Positions 25,366 through 38,726 are shown, counted from the stretch's first letter. The stretch is 64,000 nucleotides of DNA from Epiperipatus broadwayi (GCA_028023455.1 JAQFVV010012497.1:3036001-3100000), one strand, 5' to 3'. The notes: generated by a model from the letters alone, not told the origin. Numbers and translations are program-made.

Positions 25366-27537
25366 TTTATTTTTATAATCAGGAGTTCAATGTACTAAAT
25401 TTAATTCCATAATGCACTACATCTGTCCATCCTTGCTATAGTAGAGTGTATTCAATTCCCTTTGCTAAATGGACTAATCACATAATCAAATGCACTAACC
25501 ACTTCCTATATATATTCTGCTCATATATAGCTCACGAACAATAAGAAATTCATATAATTAAATTTTAATTATGATTAATAGACAGTTCACAGCTAATAAT
25601 AAATGTAATACATATAAAATAATTCTAATTAACTATTAGCAAGATCAAAATGAAATATCTAAGATTCTTTCAAATTTAGTCCCAACTTATTATAAATCAT
25701 TTAAATATCTATTTAACATTGAACACTTAGAAATTAGTATGGATTTAAAAATTAAAACACTTCACAGCAACATATAGAAGGATATTTAAATAAAAAATTT
25801 TAATTCACAGTTCAAATGCTTGTGGCACTGTAATCATAAAAATATGACTGCTCTATTTTCTTTAAAAATAAGAATGTATGATACTTATAAATACAATATC
25901 ACATAAGCATTTCATCATACCATCAATTTTTATAATAAAAAAAAGATAATACATTTTATTTTTCTTGTGTGTGATTTAGTAAACTTATTTACATATGTAT
26001 ACTTCTAAATTTGAGTATAGTACACATATATGTGAACATGCTATTTCTTAATGTATTTCTATTATCTTTTTCATAATTGCATTACTGTACTTTTTTTTAA
26101 TTTTTGTTTATCAATTTTATTGAGATCTTAATGTAATAATTTTTAAGTTAAAATGTATCATAGAGATGTACACATATTAAAAAAACATCTATATGTTAAA
26201 AATGTACACTATAAAAACTATGATAATTTCTTAGCTGGAACATAATAAATTAGATATTACTAATATTGTTTTATACATGAAAAAAAAAAAAAAACATTTA
26301 ATACAACCTTTAACACATTTTATCAAAAGCCAACTATAATATTCAAAATAAAATTGGAAATATGACATTATATATTTAAATATGCACAATCCAAAATACA
26401 CTCAACTAAATATTTTTAGATTTCCCATTCATTAATATGTCAGCACCATTCAACCTTTGGGATTTTGTGTATAAAAATTTCTCCATACCACCAACCACCC
26501 TTTATAAAAAAATTTCAATATCAAAATAAAAAAAATAGATAGGCAAATAAAATAATATTTTTGTTTTTTGGTAACCAAAACATAATTACCATAATAAAAG
26601 TTAATTATTTAATTTATTTAGAAAGAAAATATTTATTATTAATACTATGATTTCCAAAATTATTACACACACAACTATATATATAAAAAAAAAAAAATTA
26701 AAATTTTTATTAATTACAATTAATGATAACTTTGAGGTTGTTTTACAAGACACAATTTTTCAATATTAGGCTTTATGTTACTTAGTTTAAGCATAAATTA
26801 GCCTACAGAATGACCTAAAGTGCAATAAGCTTGGACAATTTTGTCTATGACAAATAGCTGACAAAGACAGTAATTGATATAATGGAGATCAGTTTGACAT
26901 TATTTGAATAAATTATTTAAATATAATTTTTCAAAAATAGTTATCTTTCATATACCATCTGCAAGTCCATCATGAATCACTGATCTATGTTATTAATGAA
27001 TCATGCCTCTCTGTGCAATTTTAGATGAATTGAGGTGATAGATACCATTTTTACAAAAGAAAATTCAAAATAAGACGGATGAACAAATATTGAATTATAA
27101 AACTACGAGAGGTATAGAATAAAATGGGTGAAAAGATATCTAGTAATAAATGTGAATGAATAAAAATCATAAAAAAAAAAAGTTTAATATGCATTAAATT
27201 AAATATTCAAAAGAATAAGTTTATCAATTAGTTTTTATTGTAAACGTTTCTGGGAGTGTTCTATTTATTAAAGTAAAATATGTTAATTTTAAAATTAAAT
27301 GTGTAATAAAAATGACAGAAAGAGAAATTTAATAAAAGCTATTACCCCAATCCTCTAATAAATATAATTTTTACTAACATTTTAACTAATTTAATCATTA
27401 TTATACCAGTAGATATATATTAGACCAGATTAAATTATATTTAAGTGGACTATAGTAGGGTGCAATATTTGAGAGTTATATTTATTTAGATAAAGATAAA
27501 TGATAGATTCATTACTTATGCTAAGTTTGTATCATAA

Positions 27538-28443
27538 TACGAGGCCCAAAAATAACTGGAATTTTGTAAAAAAAAATTGTATACTTAGTTGTTGCAAATT
27601 GAATTGCTTAATTAAAAAATATAATCTATTTAATGCAATGCACTAGTCTAGACCTGTTTGCCACTTTTCAAAATAGGCCAGAAAAACTTGCAAGTATTTT
27701 AATGCCTCAGTTATTACGTTCCCGTTCCCCCCCCCCCCCAACTTCTAAGTCTGCAAAAAAAAAAAAATTGAGACATTTTTTTATTCGAGAGATTCCAAAA
27801 AAAAAAATGCATCAAGTGAATATGGCTGATAGATAAGGTGGGTGATGCTGAATTTAATCCAAAAGTGTTTCACACTCAAACTTTGAGAGATGACACTTTG
27901 TTGGGGTGGAGCTTGCACTGTTATCTTACCACAAAATGGGATATTTATGTTTCACTGCATCATAAAAATGTTTCAGAATTTTCAGATAAAATGCCTAACC
28001 ATTAAAACTAAATCTGAGAGATAGATGTTGTTTGTGCTAAAAAAAACAGCATTGTTTTGACTTTGGACTTCACTAGCCAAGCTTTTTAGGATTATGGTAA
28101 ATTTAAAATTTCAATTAAACCATTCATAAACTTGTGTTTTTACAAAATCAGCTTGTTGATAATCGGTTTCAAGCATTACAACTTTTTTCCTTGCCATTTT
28201 CTATAAATGAAACCAGAATTTTACATTGTTTGAACTTTTCAGTCATTATAAAAATCGACAAATACGTGAAATGCACTTTACAAAAAATTGTGTTATGTGG
28301 TACCACAATTTCACATGGTAATGTCATTTGGCAAATTGATGCAAAAGGGTTCCTGCAAGAAGTATGCAACAGCAAAGATATATACTAAAACAGATGCACA
28401 AACCAGTGAACGATATCAATTATTTTTGAGTTCCCCCTTGTGA
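27538..28443. mobile_element. mariner-like relic with imperfect terminal inverted repeats
   Basis: The left end reads TACGAGGCCCAAAAATAACT and the right end, inverted, reads tcacaagggggaactcaaaa and then ataattgatat. The two ends share an AAAAATAAYTG core and a G-rich outer end, and TACGAGG is a common outer motif of mariner-family TIRs. The interior of about 900 bp is richer in G+C than its surroundings. It contains broken frames (including 28134-28388) in which I recognise no DD[E/D] signature. A 13-base C run lies inside. It is probably a decayed or internally deleted copy; assignment to mariner rests only on the ends. Confidence 0.5.
27727..27739 (+). repeat. poly-C run (13 C)
   Basis: Thirteen C in a row inside the mariner-like relic, unusual in this composition. 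The length is likely to be variable or error-prone. Confidence 0.85.
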
Positions 28444-30084
28444 AATCACATTTTTGTTTCTATAATCAGTGCAACAGTATTTATCTGACAATCCACCACT
28501 AACCTGGAAATTTAATGTTCAGCAATAATAAGCATGTATGATCAAAAGATTAAAAACTGGATATCAACAATTTAAATGTGCCTTCTGAAATTAATTACAT
28601 TAAAATATATTATACAAATTATTTTTCTATGGATGTAGATTTTTAGACTAACCTATATATTTGGAAAAATATTTTTTTATAATTAATTATAAAAATGACT
28701 GAGTTTAAATTAAAATATTTTTGTAACAATAAACTATGAAAATAAAAATTTTTCTTTCTATGTATACATTTTTTTTCAATTCATATTTTAAACTTGATAG
28801 AAAGTTGAGATACAGTTAATAGTTATTAAACTACACTTTTTATTGGGAGATCTTATAATACATGTGGAGCTGCGATCTCTATTTACAGTTGTCAAACAAA
28901 GTACTTGTTCCAGTTTATTTTTAGCAATTATTCCCATTTTTGCATGTTGAATGCTTAGCAATAAAATATATATTTTAGTTTTAGTTATTGTTGTTAAGTG
29001 GCAGTTGTAATCAGAAGAAAGATGAGCTCTAAAGCAAAAGTACCAAGGAGCTCATTTTGGCAGCCTTTTTAAATATTATGTCAGTAAAGACAATAATAAG
29101 ATAAGTTATTATTTTTTTTTAAATATAAAGATTAATTTTTTATAAGTATGAGACTATTATACATAAAAAGTATATTTTATTTTTATAAGTATATTATGTT
29201 TTTGCAGAAAATGTGAACATAATTTATACCACAATATTATAAATAATTTTTTTATTTCTACAGATAATTTCTTTAATTCTAAGATATTTTCATTATTTTT
29301 AAGGACATTTTAAACAAAAAATATGTTAAATATAATTATTTTTTGCACAAAGCCTATTCAAACTAAAGGATACATATGTACAAATTAAGCTTTGAAGTAG
29401 TATGTTCCTGTAATTGGTACTTCCATTATAGGGATAATCCTTATAAATATTTGTAAAGTTGATTAACTGATAATAAAAATAACAATAAAAGAATCTGGAG
29501 AATTGCAATGAATAAATAAGTTTTATTTAAGATAGGAAGTAGATTGATCTTTGACACATTAATGTTATGTTTTAAAAAAAAAGGTTTGACAAAAGTTTCA
29601 TCTGAAATGCAATTTTATATGAAGCAGATATTCCAAAGGATTGGAAAAAGAATTTTAAAAAAGCTGAATGTTTAAAAGATATAAAAGTAGAGAAGAATAG
29701 CAAAGTTGGAATAATATTATTAGAAATGTGTAAATATTTAAAAAGTGAAAAAAAAAAAGCTTATTTATTGAATACATTGGATTGGAAATATTAGAAATAA
29801 TGGAGTTAAGGAGATATCTTTAAGTACTTTAATATGTGGAACATGATACAAAAAGGCTCAAGAAAAATAATTTGAATTAAACATATCTTTGGCAGATAAT
29901 GCCTGACAATAATATTGATTTAAATCAATTTTTTAAAATACTTTCAAAAACTTAAAATGGACACTCAAAAAAAAAGAAAAGCAAATGTTTCCTTTTAACA
30001 TTTTATTAAATAAATTGAATGAAAAAATTTCTCTAAACTAAATTTGGTATTTATTTTTAAATAATAACAATAATTAAATGATAC

Positions 30085-30229
30085 CTCTGGTCGCATTGTT
30101 TTCATATTATATAAATATAACTTTCCAGATGGATGTGTTTCTCTGTCCTGACTGGATGATGTTTTTGTTTTTCCTGCAGCAGAACAAACGAACGATGTGC
30201 CAATAGGACTACAGGATATAGTAAGAATT
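30085..30229 (-). CDS. wdr91: WDR91 coding exon
   Basis: This 145-nt exon follows TTTTTTCTTAG. Its first base completes an Arg codon (AG|A), and it then reads ILTISCSPIGTSFVCSAAGK, a Ser/Thr-rich polar loop, and GKLYLYNMKTMRPE before GTATCA. The SCSP.G.SFVCSAA segment and the GKL.L(W/Y)(D/N).KTM strand are hallmarks of WDR91; the loop between them is the least conserved part and shorter than in vertebrates. It ends in phase 0, joining RQLLLE in the next exon. Confidence 0.95.
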
Positions 30230-30754
30230 CTAAGAAAAAAAACCATTAAATTAAAATTTATATTTATTTTCATAAATCCAATTCAAAAACAATTTATTTA
30301 TTTTTACTTTCATTTAATAAGGTAATAGTTTAACTGAAAATGCAATCTTCCATTAATCGTTTCTATCTTGGTTTTATGTAAAGGTTAATTTAACTATAAT
30401 AATTATAATTTAATTTTGTATTTGAGTATCTCTTTAATGATCACTCTCTTTTTAGTTTGGAATTGATTTTTTTTTTTAAAGTTTATGGAACTATAATTTA
30501 ATTGTATATAATCCAAATAAAATGCAAGCCAAATTATGAAAAAGAAATGTTGAATATTTTTGCTTTCTTTTTTAAAACAAGTGATACAAAATTTCTAACA
30601 AAATACACTGTCTTTCCCTCTTTCTACATGTATGTATATATTTCAACAAAAAATACTGTGATGTGATGTAAAACACCTATTCAGTAGACAGAAGTCAAAA
30701 ATTTGTGCATATGTCATACGCCAGAAATTGTGCCGAGCAAGCTAAACATCTCCC

Positions 30755-30866
30755 ACGCTGGTTGGTTTTGTGAAATGGTAGACTCTGAAGTTCAAAGATC
30801 ATGGATTGTGAACCAGCTTTGTCACTTCCAATGATCAAATTTCTTATGAACTCCCAAGCAGGAAAG
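30755..30866 (+). repeat. family D SINE-like repeat, first tandem unit
   Basis: It starts ggttggttttgtgaaatggt and reads gactctgaagttcaaagatc, atggattgtgaaccag and cttatgaactcccaagcagg. The segment tgaaatggtagactctgaagttcaaagatc resembles the A-box to B-box span of a tRNA-like pol III promoter (B box near GTTCAAAGATC). A second, more diverged unit follows directly. Confidence 0.55.
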
Positions 30867-30893
30867 AAATCAATTATTTTTTAGCTCTGCATT

Positions 30894-31013
30894 ATTTAAT
30901 ACAGCGATTGAATAACAGACTCTTGAGCTCAAGTTCATGGATCACAAAGAAACTCTTTTATATACGATTGAACTTCTTATGAATTTCTGAGCAATAAAGC
31001 CATTTGATTAGTT
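30894..31013 (+). repeat. family D SINE-like repeat, second tandem unit
   Basis: It reads gattgaataacagactcttg, gttcatggatcacaa, then gattgaacttcttatgaatt and ctgagcaataaagccatt. The order is the same as in the preceding unit, so the pair is either a tandem duplication or two insertions side by side. Confidence 0.5.
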
Positions 31014-32409
31014 TTTGCTATAAACGTTCCATCCATCAAACCAGAATAATGTACCCATTTTTTATTTATTGCTGACACATCATTCTCCCAATCTTGATTC
31101 ATCTATGTTTTTCCTCTCCCATTTTTATAAAAGTTGTTTTGTTGATTCCAATATTTTTTGTTATATTGCTTCTTTTCATTATAAAGATTTAAAATCATAA
31201 AAATCTCCATTTTTTTTCTTTACTGTTCAATTTCTCTTAACCTCAGCACAAATTATCACGATCATTTTTCACTTTCATATGCTGCATTTCATAAATCAAT
31301 GTTGAATACCCTCCTCCTGTACTTAATCAAAATTCTTAATTTCAATTGAGATTGTTTAAAGATTGCAAGAAAATCTAAAAAAAGTTATCTCTGATTTACA
31401 GAAATAAGTTGAGAATGAACGCTCATCAGGATGTTTGAATTTAAAGATAAACTGCATAAATATTTTTCAAAAAATAATGCTTTGAAAATAAATTCTTAGA
31501 TTTAAAATGAAAATAAAATTATTAGCTAGATTATTATTACTTGCTGTAAAATATAATGCTGGAACTGACAAAGCAGCTACATCATAATAATAACAATAAT
31601 TTGAGTATTGATACAAATTATTTGAAAGAGCTGTGAAAAAAAAAGCTTTCTCTTTCAAGTTGAATATCTGACTGAATGAGAAATTCTTAAGCTGAAACTC
31701 CTGTGAAAGCCAGACTTTGATAGAAATAACTTTGTGAATTAAAGTATCACCCAAAAATTAATTGATCAGCCCTGGAACAACTTTTGGTTTTCCAAAAAAA
31801 AAAAAAAACAACAACAACCCATTATCCTGTTATTCATAGCAATGAATATTTTATTTCAGTTCTAATTCTTTAAACATGCCTTTTCCTATTTAATAATCAT
31901 TACAAAGAGTAAGAATAAAAATGTTTCAGGATGAACATGAAATCCATGTTTGCTTTCCACAAGTTTTTTAATGGATTGCAGTAAAAAAATATTAAAGACA
32001 TACATTTCACCTTTATTCCTAATTTTAAAAACGATGCAGGCTCAACAGTTTCATAACTACTTGAGCACAATCATGACATCTGATAAAAGATTGTAACTTA
32101 TTTATAATGTATCTTAATCTATATTTTTATTCATATTGTTTTTTAGTCAATGGTTTTAGGTAGTTTTGTTATTCAAGATTGTCTATAAATTTTCATACTG
32201 TAAATACCAAAATTAAAATTGCTTAGATGCTTTAAATTACATCTACCATGAATACTTTAGAAAAATTAAATCTTATATTTTAGGACAATTATTTGACAAA
32301 AATTTATTATTATATTTGCGTAAATAAGTTTGAAAAACTTCTGAAAGGATTTAAAAAAGGAATGGATTTCAGAAAAGATAGGCTAAGTGTATCAACTGCT
32401 TTGTTTGTT

Positions 32410-32690
32410 TTTTTTTCAAGAAGATTAGAGAGTTGGAATAGTTTGAAGCCTGTCCATTAAAGTATAAAGATTGGCTATCTTAATATAAAGCTGAGTACTG
32501 ATCATATATATGTGTGGGGATAGTAATCTAGACCAACTGATGCTTGCTGGTTTAGCATGAAATATGTATATTGGTGATTATTTATCTTTTCAACATGAGT
32601 ATGATCAGGTGGTTCAGCAAAATGAGATAGCACTGAGAGTGGTGAATCGTGTGAAAGTCTGAGTTCGAACCCCGCATATAGAAACTGTTC
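32410..32690 (+). repeat. family C repeat with tRNA-like 3' part
   Basis: It aligns with the inverted arm at 11607-11831: gcctgtccattaaagtat, atatgtgtgggga, gaccaactgatgcttgctgg, tttagcatgaaatatgtata and ggtgattatttatcttttca. Near 32657 it contains tctgagttcgaaccccgcat, a good match to the pol III B box, and about 50 bp earlier aggtggttcagcaaaatgag, a loose A box. This is the best evidence that the family carries a tRNA-like module. The minus frames at 32502-32893 are artefacts. Confidence 0.6.
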
Positions 32691-33051
32691 TCGTGCATAT
32701 TTACTGAACATCTGATAAAGTGAAAAAGTGTACTTATTATTTGAATATGGCAAAAAAAAAAAAGTAAAAAATTAATAAAAATAAAACTTATTTGCATTAC
32801 AATTAATATCTTATCTGGGACGATGAAACCATACACAAAAAGTAGGTTAATAATTTGATCAGATTCACAGAAAAACAATACTTCTTTAATCAAACAACAT
32901 TTATAATTCTCAGTTATTACATTTACAAATTTCTGATTATGTTAATAAATCACAAGCAGCAGATATAACAATTTTTATGTAAAGGTTTTCTTGGAAAATT
33001 ATTTCAACAGTTTCTCCAAAGAAAACAGATCTGAGAATATACAATTTTTGT

Positions 33052-33535
33052 AATAATCAACTTTTGGATAAAATACAGTACACTATAGAATAATATTTGA
33101 CACTTTTTTCAAAATGTAATAATGTACTATAGAAAAAAAAATATATTTATTGTTTATTTTATTATGATTTTTGAGCTGATTTGTTTTTACTAGACTTTTT
33201 TCATTTGGACTTAAGCAGAACATTTTCAAATTAGAATCAGACATACTTGATTTTGTTTTAATTTTTTTTTAACAATTTCACTGATTTAAGTAATTTTTAT
33301 AAAGAATAAAACTACAACCCTTACAAAAAATGAACAATTATAAAATGAAATTGTGGAGTCTATCTGAATTTTAATCCTTAAAATTACATAAGTATAAATG
33401 TCTGCTTATAAAATGAACCGTGAACTTTTTTTTTTAGTCTGATTCACTGAATTTGAATTTTTGTTATAAATTTTTTTTTAGTATTAATAAAAATTATAAT
33501 TTTTTATTACAGTATGATGTTATAAGATCTAGATA
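33052..33535 (+). repeat. dispersed repeat family E, copy 2
   Basis: Same order of blocks as copy 1 at 24860-25365, ending aatttgaatttttgttataaa and ttataagatctagat. It is diverged by substitutions and small indels, and carries an extra aaaattacataagtataaat-like stretch. Confidence 0.6.
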
Positions 33536-35339
33536 TGGAATATAAGTTTGTCCAACCAACATATATATATATCTCACCATCATTTTCAACTATTATCAAT
33601 GCATTGAATGATGAACACCTCTCCAAGATTAATATAGTTTCATCCATAGCATCTCTTCTCTATATCACACTAACAAACTTCCTTTTTCATTTATCCATGT
33701 CACATGCAATCTCTTGCTTAGGTCTTTTATAATTTTTTGGGATCCAAATTAGATTTTAAATGTCCATCTATTATCATTTCTTCTAACAATCATCCAACTT
33801 AGTTCTAACTTTAGATTCTTAACTTTTCAATGGTTTAATAATATTTGTTTATTTTCACATTCTATCTTACATAAATCTGAATCTATGGAAACAATTTCTG
33901 GAATATATAAAGGGCTACAAAATTCAAAATATGTAAGATCCAAGTCAAAGCAATTCTCAGATTTTGGGTATCTCATGCTGTGTGAACATTTCTTGTGAGC
34001 TATAGTATTTATTACTTATTTTCATTTGTTTAAAAATATTTTCATATTCTGAATGATAGCTAATGGTAAAATTCAATTTGTATAAAATTCAACTTTTGCA
34101 AAATTTGCATAATACTGAGGATTGTCTGTAAATATATATATATAGAAGGGGGGGGGTAAATTTTTGCCCAGATTTTGTAATTTAAGAAAAAAATTAAATC
34201 AATTTTTTTTAAAAAAAAAACTGTCAATCTCTTCTTTTTCATTCTATATGTGATCAATTAAGCAGATTTCAAAAACCAATAAATAGATTTTCAATAGCTT
34301 ACTCATTTCCCAAGTTAAAATCTTGACTGAAATTTTAAGTAAAAATTCAATAAAACTTATAAAAAAATTAAAATCATATAATGTTAATTAAAAATTGAGG
34401 ATAAAAACATATTACAAAATACATACATATGTTTATATTGTGAAACTTTATATACAAGATATTAAACATTTAATGAGAATTTCTATGTATTTATCTAGTT
34501 ATATTTGAGCTATACTGAAGCAAGGCAAATAACAAACTGTAAACTGGCATTACAGTATTTCTATCTGACCCACCTTTAAATTAAAGATTGGTAGCTCTTA
34601 GTTAAGTACTCTAGAGTATATAAAAATTATAAATCAGACATAAATACTTTAATCATATAAAGTATACTCATATAAAATACATTCACACATAAAACAAGAT
34701 AATATGTTTTTCAGTTGGCAATGCCAATTTTTAATTGGTTATTTGCCTGAATAAATTACATGAAAGTTTATGTAGATGCAAAGAAATTCTTATTATATTT
34801 TCAATATTTACATCTATAAAGCCTGTGAAATTCTAATGACCACTCATACATTTTTATTGTTGCAATATTACTACTATCTGATTATTTCTATGCTATACAA
34901 ATAAGGATGGTTTGTTTATTACTACCTCCAAATTTAAGACTATAAAATACTATAGCTTTCTTTTAAGTAGTCATATAATTCTTATCTGAAATATCAAAGT
35001 AAGTTTTCATAAAGGCAAATATAAGGGATCTTTTTTTTTTTTTTTTTAGATATTTACAGTCATGACAGACTAAACTAAATTGTGGTTCTTATTCCCAGAA
35101 GGCTATATATCACCAGCCAAGGCAGCATTGCAACCTATAAGTAGCGTGCTAAGAATTTCCTGATTATGAGCCCAGTCTATCAATCAAAGATGATCTTTTA
35201 TTTAGTTAACTACAATTGCAAATCATTTTCAAGTGAATGGAGATTACAAAAATTGAAATAGGAATTATTTAATATTAAATAGGATATTGTTGGATAAAGT
35301 TAGAGCAAAAAGTGAAGAGACAATTGAAAAGTAGATACA

Positions 35340-37860
35340 TACTTTACTGCAAAAGCACAAATGTTAGGACAAATAGAGAGGGATTAATTATAAATAAAAA
35401 GTAAAAGTATAACATGTGGAAACTGATGGTATATCAGGAAGTGGTTTAAGATTAGTTATTCAACTTAATGGAAGATATCAATTGCAGGTAGTTCAGTTTT
35501 GTGGCCCAATAAGTTCTCATTGTGATGAAAAAAAGTAGGATTTTTATATAAATGTATAAAATGCATTTGATTACACCAAAGATTTCAAAATTGTTATGGT
35601 AGACTTTAATGCCAGAATTAATTTCATTATGATGACAGAAATGAGAAGAGACAGAAAATTGTGAAATTTGCAGAAAAAATATATATTATGAATTCTTTCT
35701 GTAACAAAAATGCATGGAAGCATCCAAATGAAACTATATCAGAATTGGATTATATTTTGAATAACAGAAAATATATATTTCAATTAATGTTCTTACAGAT
35801 TCAACACGGGAAGTGAATAGTGAAATGTAAAATACATGTCAATGCAAAACTAGGAAGACAAAAACTATTAAGAAAGACAGTATTAAATGGTTAATGTTTT
35901 TAATCTTCAAAAACATTCCAATGAATTTAAATTAAAACTTGATAAACAGTTTAAAATATTAAGACTCTTTGAAGTTGCTTTAGATTTGACTGAGATCTAT
36001 AAGAAGATAACTGATACTCTAATACAGTCCGCAATAAAGATAGCTACTCTAAAAATTGCAATAAATTTTCAAGTGAGACAAAACAATGTATGAAGAAAGG
36101 AAAGAATATGAAAATATTTATAAAGATCCATTAATAAGAACTGAATATATAAAAATCTGTAAAATGACATAAAAAACACTTTATAATGATATTAACATGT
36201 ATATATAACTGTGAAGTGACAAGGAAAACTATAGAAGAAAATAAAAGTCTTAAAAGTATAAAATAACATCTTAGTATTCAAAGAAAAGTTGTTTCAACAA
36301 TATGGAAAAAAGATAGTAATATTATTAAAAAGAGAGATAACATCATGAAATAAATGGAAGAGTTCCACTAAGATTTTATTTAGTAATAAACCACAAGAAA
36401 ACAAAGTAATTCCTACAATCAATATATCTTTCGAATATTACGTTAAATGAAGAGTTTAAACATACAATTAAATCTATAAAGAGAAAATCTCCAGGAAATG
36501 TATCAGATGATATAAAGAATGCAATAGTGATACTGATATTAAAGAAAGGTAATAAAAAGATATTAGAAATTATAGACCTACCAATCTTCTATGATTGGTA
36601 TGCAAGGTTTTTACTAAGATAGAAAACTTTGGACTACAACAACAACAAAAAAAAAAACAACTAGATTTAAAAATAGTTTCAGCTCAGTGGATTACAAACA
36701 AGTATTAAATAATATTTATTTTTATAAAGCGCAGACGGTATTGAAATTAAACTGAGAGCTGCAAACCTCTCAAGTGCTTGTGACTATCAACAGCCAATCA
36801 GATCTTAAACACTGAGACAGAGAATTTAACAAGAAAAGGGTGGTTCCACCCTTTTCTTTATTTGTCTATCTATATATCCAAGCCAGTCTAAAGTACTTAG
36901 ATCTGAAAGTGTGAATCTTAAATATCTTCACAAGTATTAAGAAAATTTACAGAAAACACTAATGAATAAGAGTGATCATTATCCTTTGGGTTTGTAGATT
37001 ACGAAAAAGTATTTGATTCTAAAAGAATTTCCACAGAGATTAAAGTCATATTTTAAAAAGTATTAAAATATGACAGCGAAGAAATTGATAAGAGTGTATA
37101 TATCTAAAACTTTTTACAGTAGTTTTGGGAGAAATATTTTGTAAATTAAAATGGAAAGTTAAAAGAATGAAAATATATAGTCATGTAGATTTTTCAAATT
37201 TCTGTGATTACTTTTGCAAATAGTACTTCAGAAAATATTGCAAAAGTTATCAGAATAAGTAAGAAAATAGACAATTGCTAAAAAGACTAAAGTAATTTTA
37301 ATGGTTTTCCTTAGAAAAAAATAAATATTGATAATCACGAATTAAAAGAAGTTAGCAACTACAAATGTCTTGGATAAATTAATACATATGGAAAAATTAA
37401 ACATAAGTGTTTGATATATTTTACCAGTTCTTACATATTACTTAAACATCTAATAGAAGACTAATACAAAAACTTCAGATAATCCAATGAAGTATGGAAA
37501 GATAAAATATGGGAGTAACAAAAATGAATCAAAAGAAAAATACATGAAAAATCAAACAAACAGATATTGTTGACATTATTGAAAAAAAATAGAGGTTGAA
37601 ATGAAGTTAGATTGGACATTTTTACTAGAAGCCATGACAATAGATACTTGAAGTCTTAAACTTAATCTCAAGAGATTGTAAAAGACTTAGAATGAGATTA
37701 CATGGCGAATGGATGAATGAAATAAGTAAGTTTACTGGCATGATGCAAAGAGGAGTCCATAAATTGAAAAAACTGGATTAAAAATTTATGATTCTGAAGC
37801 ATTTAACTTCTTTAAAAGTTCTTTTAATATTAAGGCGGTATGGAATGTAAGTGGAATTGT
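35340..37860 (+). mobile_element. RTE-like LINE copy, near full-length but decayed
   Basis: Read through stops and frameshifts, the frames follow the gene order of RTE-type LINEs. An endonuclease part gives VIQLNGRYQLQVVQFCGP, KIVMVDFNARI (with the DFNA box) and WKHPNETISELDYIL. Next comes a linker (EFKLKLDKQFKIL, the only longer open piece, 35887-36093). The reverse transcriptase part gives an approximate YRPISLLS-like segment near 36570, FVDYEKVFDS near 36990 and a degraded FADD-type box near 37190. A C-terminal part gives SNYKCLG and then an IGH-type region with a VLN box. It is interrupted by a family I insertion at 36709-36929. It lies antisense to WDR91 within its intron and cannot be active. 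Confidence 0.8.
36709..36929 (+). mobile_element. family I insertion with 11-bp target duplication
   Basis: The LINE sequence is interrupted between two copies of acaagtattaa (36698-36708 and 36930-36940). The uninterrupted site is visible in the other LINE copy at about 47252. The 221-bp insert has a G+C-richer head (gcgcagacggtattg, agccaatcagatc). In the middle is a perfect 13-bp-arm hairpin at 36831-36858 (arm AAGAAAAGGGTGG, TT loop), then tatatatccaagccagtcta and gatctgaaagtgtgaatctt. A related 257-bp insert lies at 47517-47773. Variable-length target duplications suggest target-primed insertion of a short non-autonomous retroelement. No coding capacity. Confidence 0.8.
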
Positions 37861-38726
37861 GGAAAATATTTAATATAAATTTGTTATCAATTAGTACTTT
37901 ATACTTGAGAACTCTGCTTATAGCAATGAAGCCATTGGTTGTGTTTTAGAGTTTATGTTCTTTGGCTAGTCAGTTTAATTATGAATTTGGGGATAATTTT
38001 GATTATTTATATTTCTATATTAAATTATTTATTTCTCTTTGATATATATGATGTATAATAGAAGTTTTGCTCACCATTTTTATTTATTCATTAGAATATA
38101 TAACAAATGTTATTAATTACAAAATTATTAGTTCTTGGATTATTGAGATGACTATTAAATTAGAATAATTTCTCCATGACCAAACTGTATCTCTAGGTGT
38201 TATCTTTAACATGCAGGGTTTTAATAGCTATGTGACTAATAATATTTTTCACATACTGAAATATAGACTGATATTTTATATATGCTAAATATTTTTACAG
38301 ATTATTTAAAGTATAAAAATAGAAATTATTGGAAAAATTCTGTGTAATAAACTAGAGAAAAATTTCCAGCATCAATGCTACTAGGCAGCCACCAATTAAG
38401 ATTGACAGCTCCAAATTGGACATTTTCCCATTTATTTCTATGTTTATACATATATAGAATGCTGGTTACTATGTATTATAGGTGATGATGTTGTGTCTGA
38501 TACAGCTATTGAAAAAGTGCTTTCTTTGATATGTCATTTGTTTACTTTTTAAACAAATAAGATACATTAACTCATATTTCACTCTATAAATGACATTACT
38601 ACATTTTATATTACCATTATACTATGGTGCCTTATATTTTATAATTACATATTTATAGAAAGATACAAACTGAAATGAAAAAAAAAGAAGCTAACTTTCA
38701 ATAAATATATTTTTCTATTTTTTTAC

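Larger units (their letters stand above)
24597..30084 (-). other. WDR91 intron, about 5.5 kb
   Basis: The donor is GTATCA after 30085 and the acceptor is TTTTAG before 24596. It contains repeat E copy 1 and the mariner-like relic, listed separately. The segments 25370-27530 and 28445-30080 are A/T-rich with nothing recognised. Confidence 0.85.
30230..38726 (-). other. WDR91 intron, about 8.5 kb
   Basis: The donor is GTAAAA after 38727 and the acceptor is CTTAG before 30229. It holds tandem family D units, a family C copy, repeat E copy 2 and an RTE-like LINE with a family I insertion. The stretches 31020-32400, 33540-35330 and 37870-38700 are A/T-rich without recognised features. The minus frame at 31467-31754 has no domain I know. 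Confidence 0.85.
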
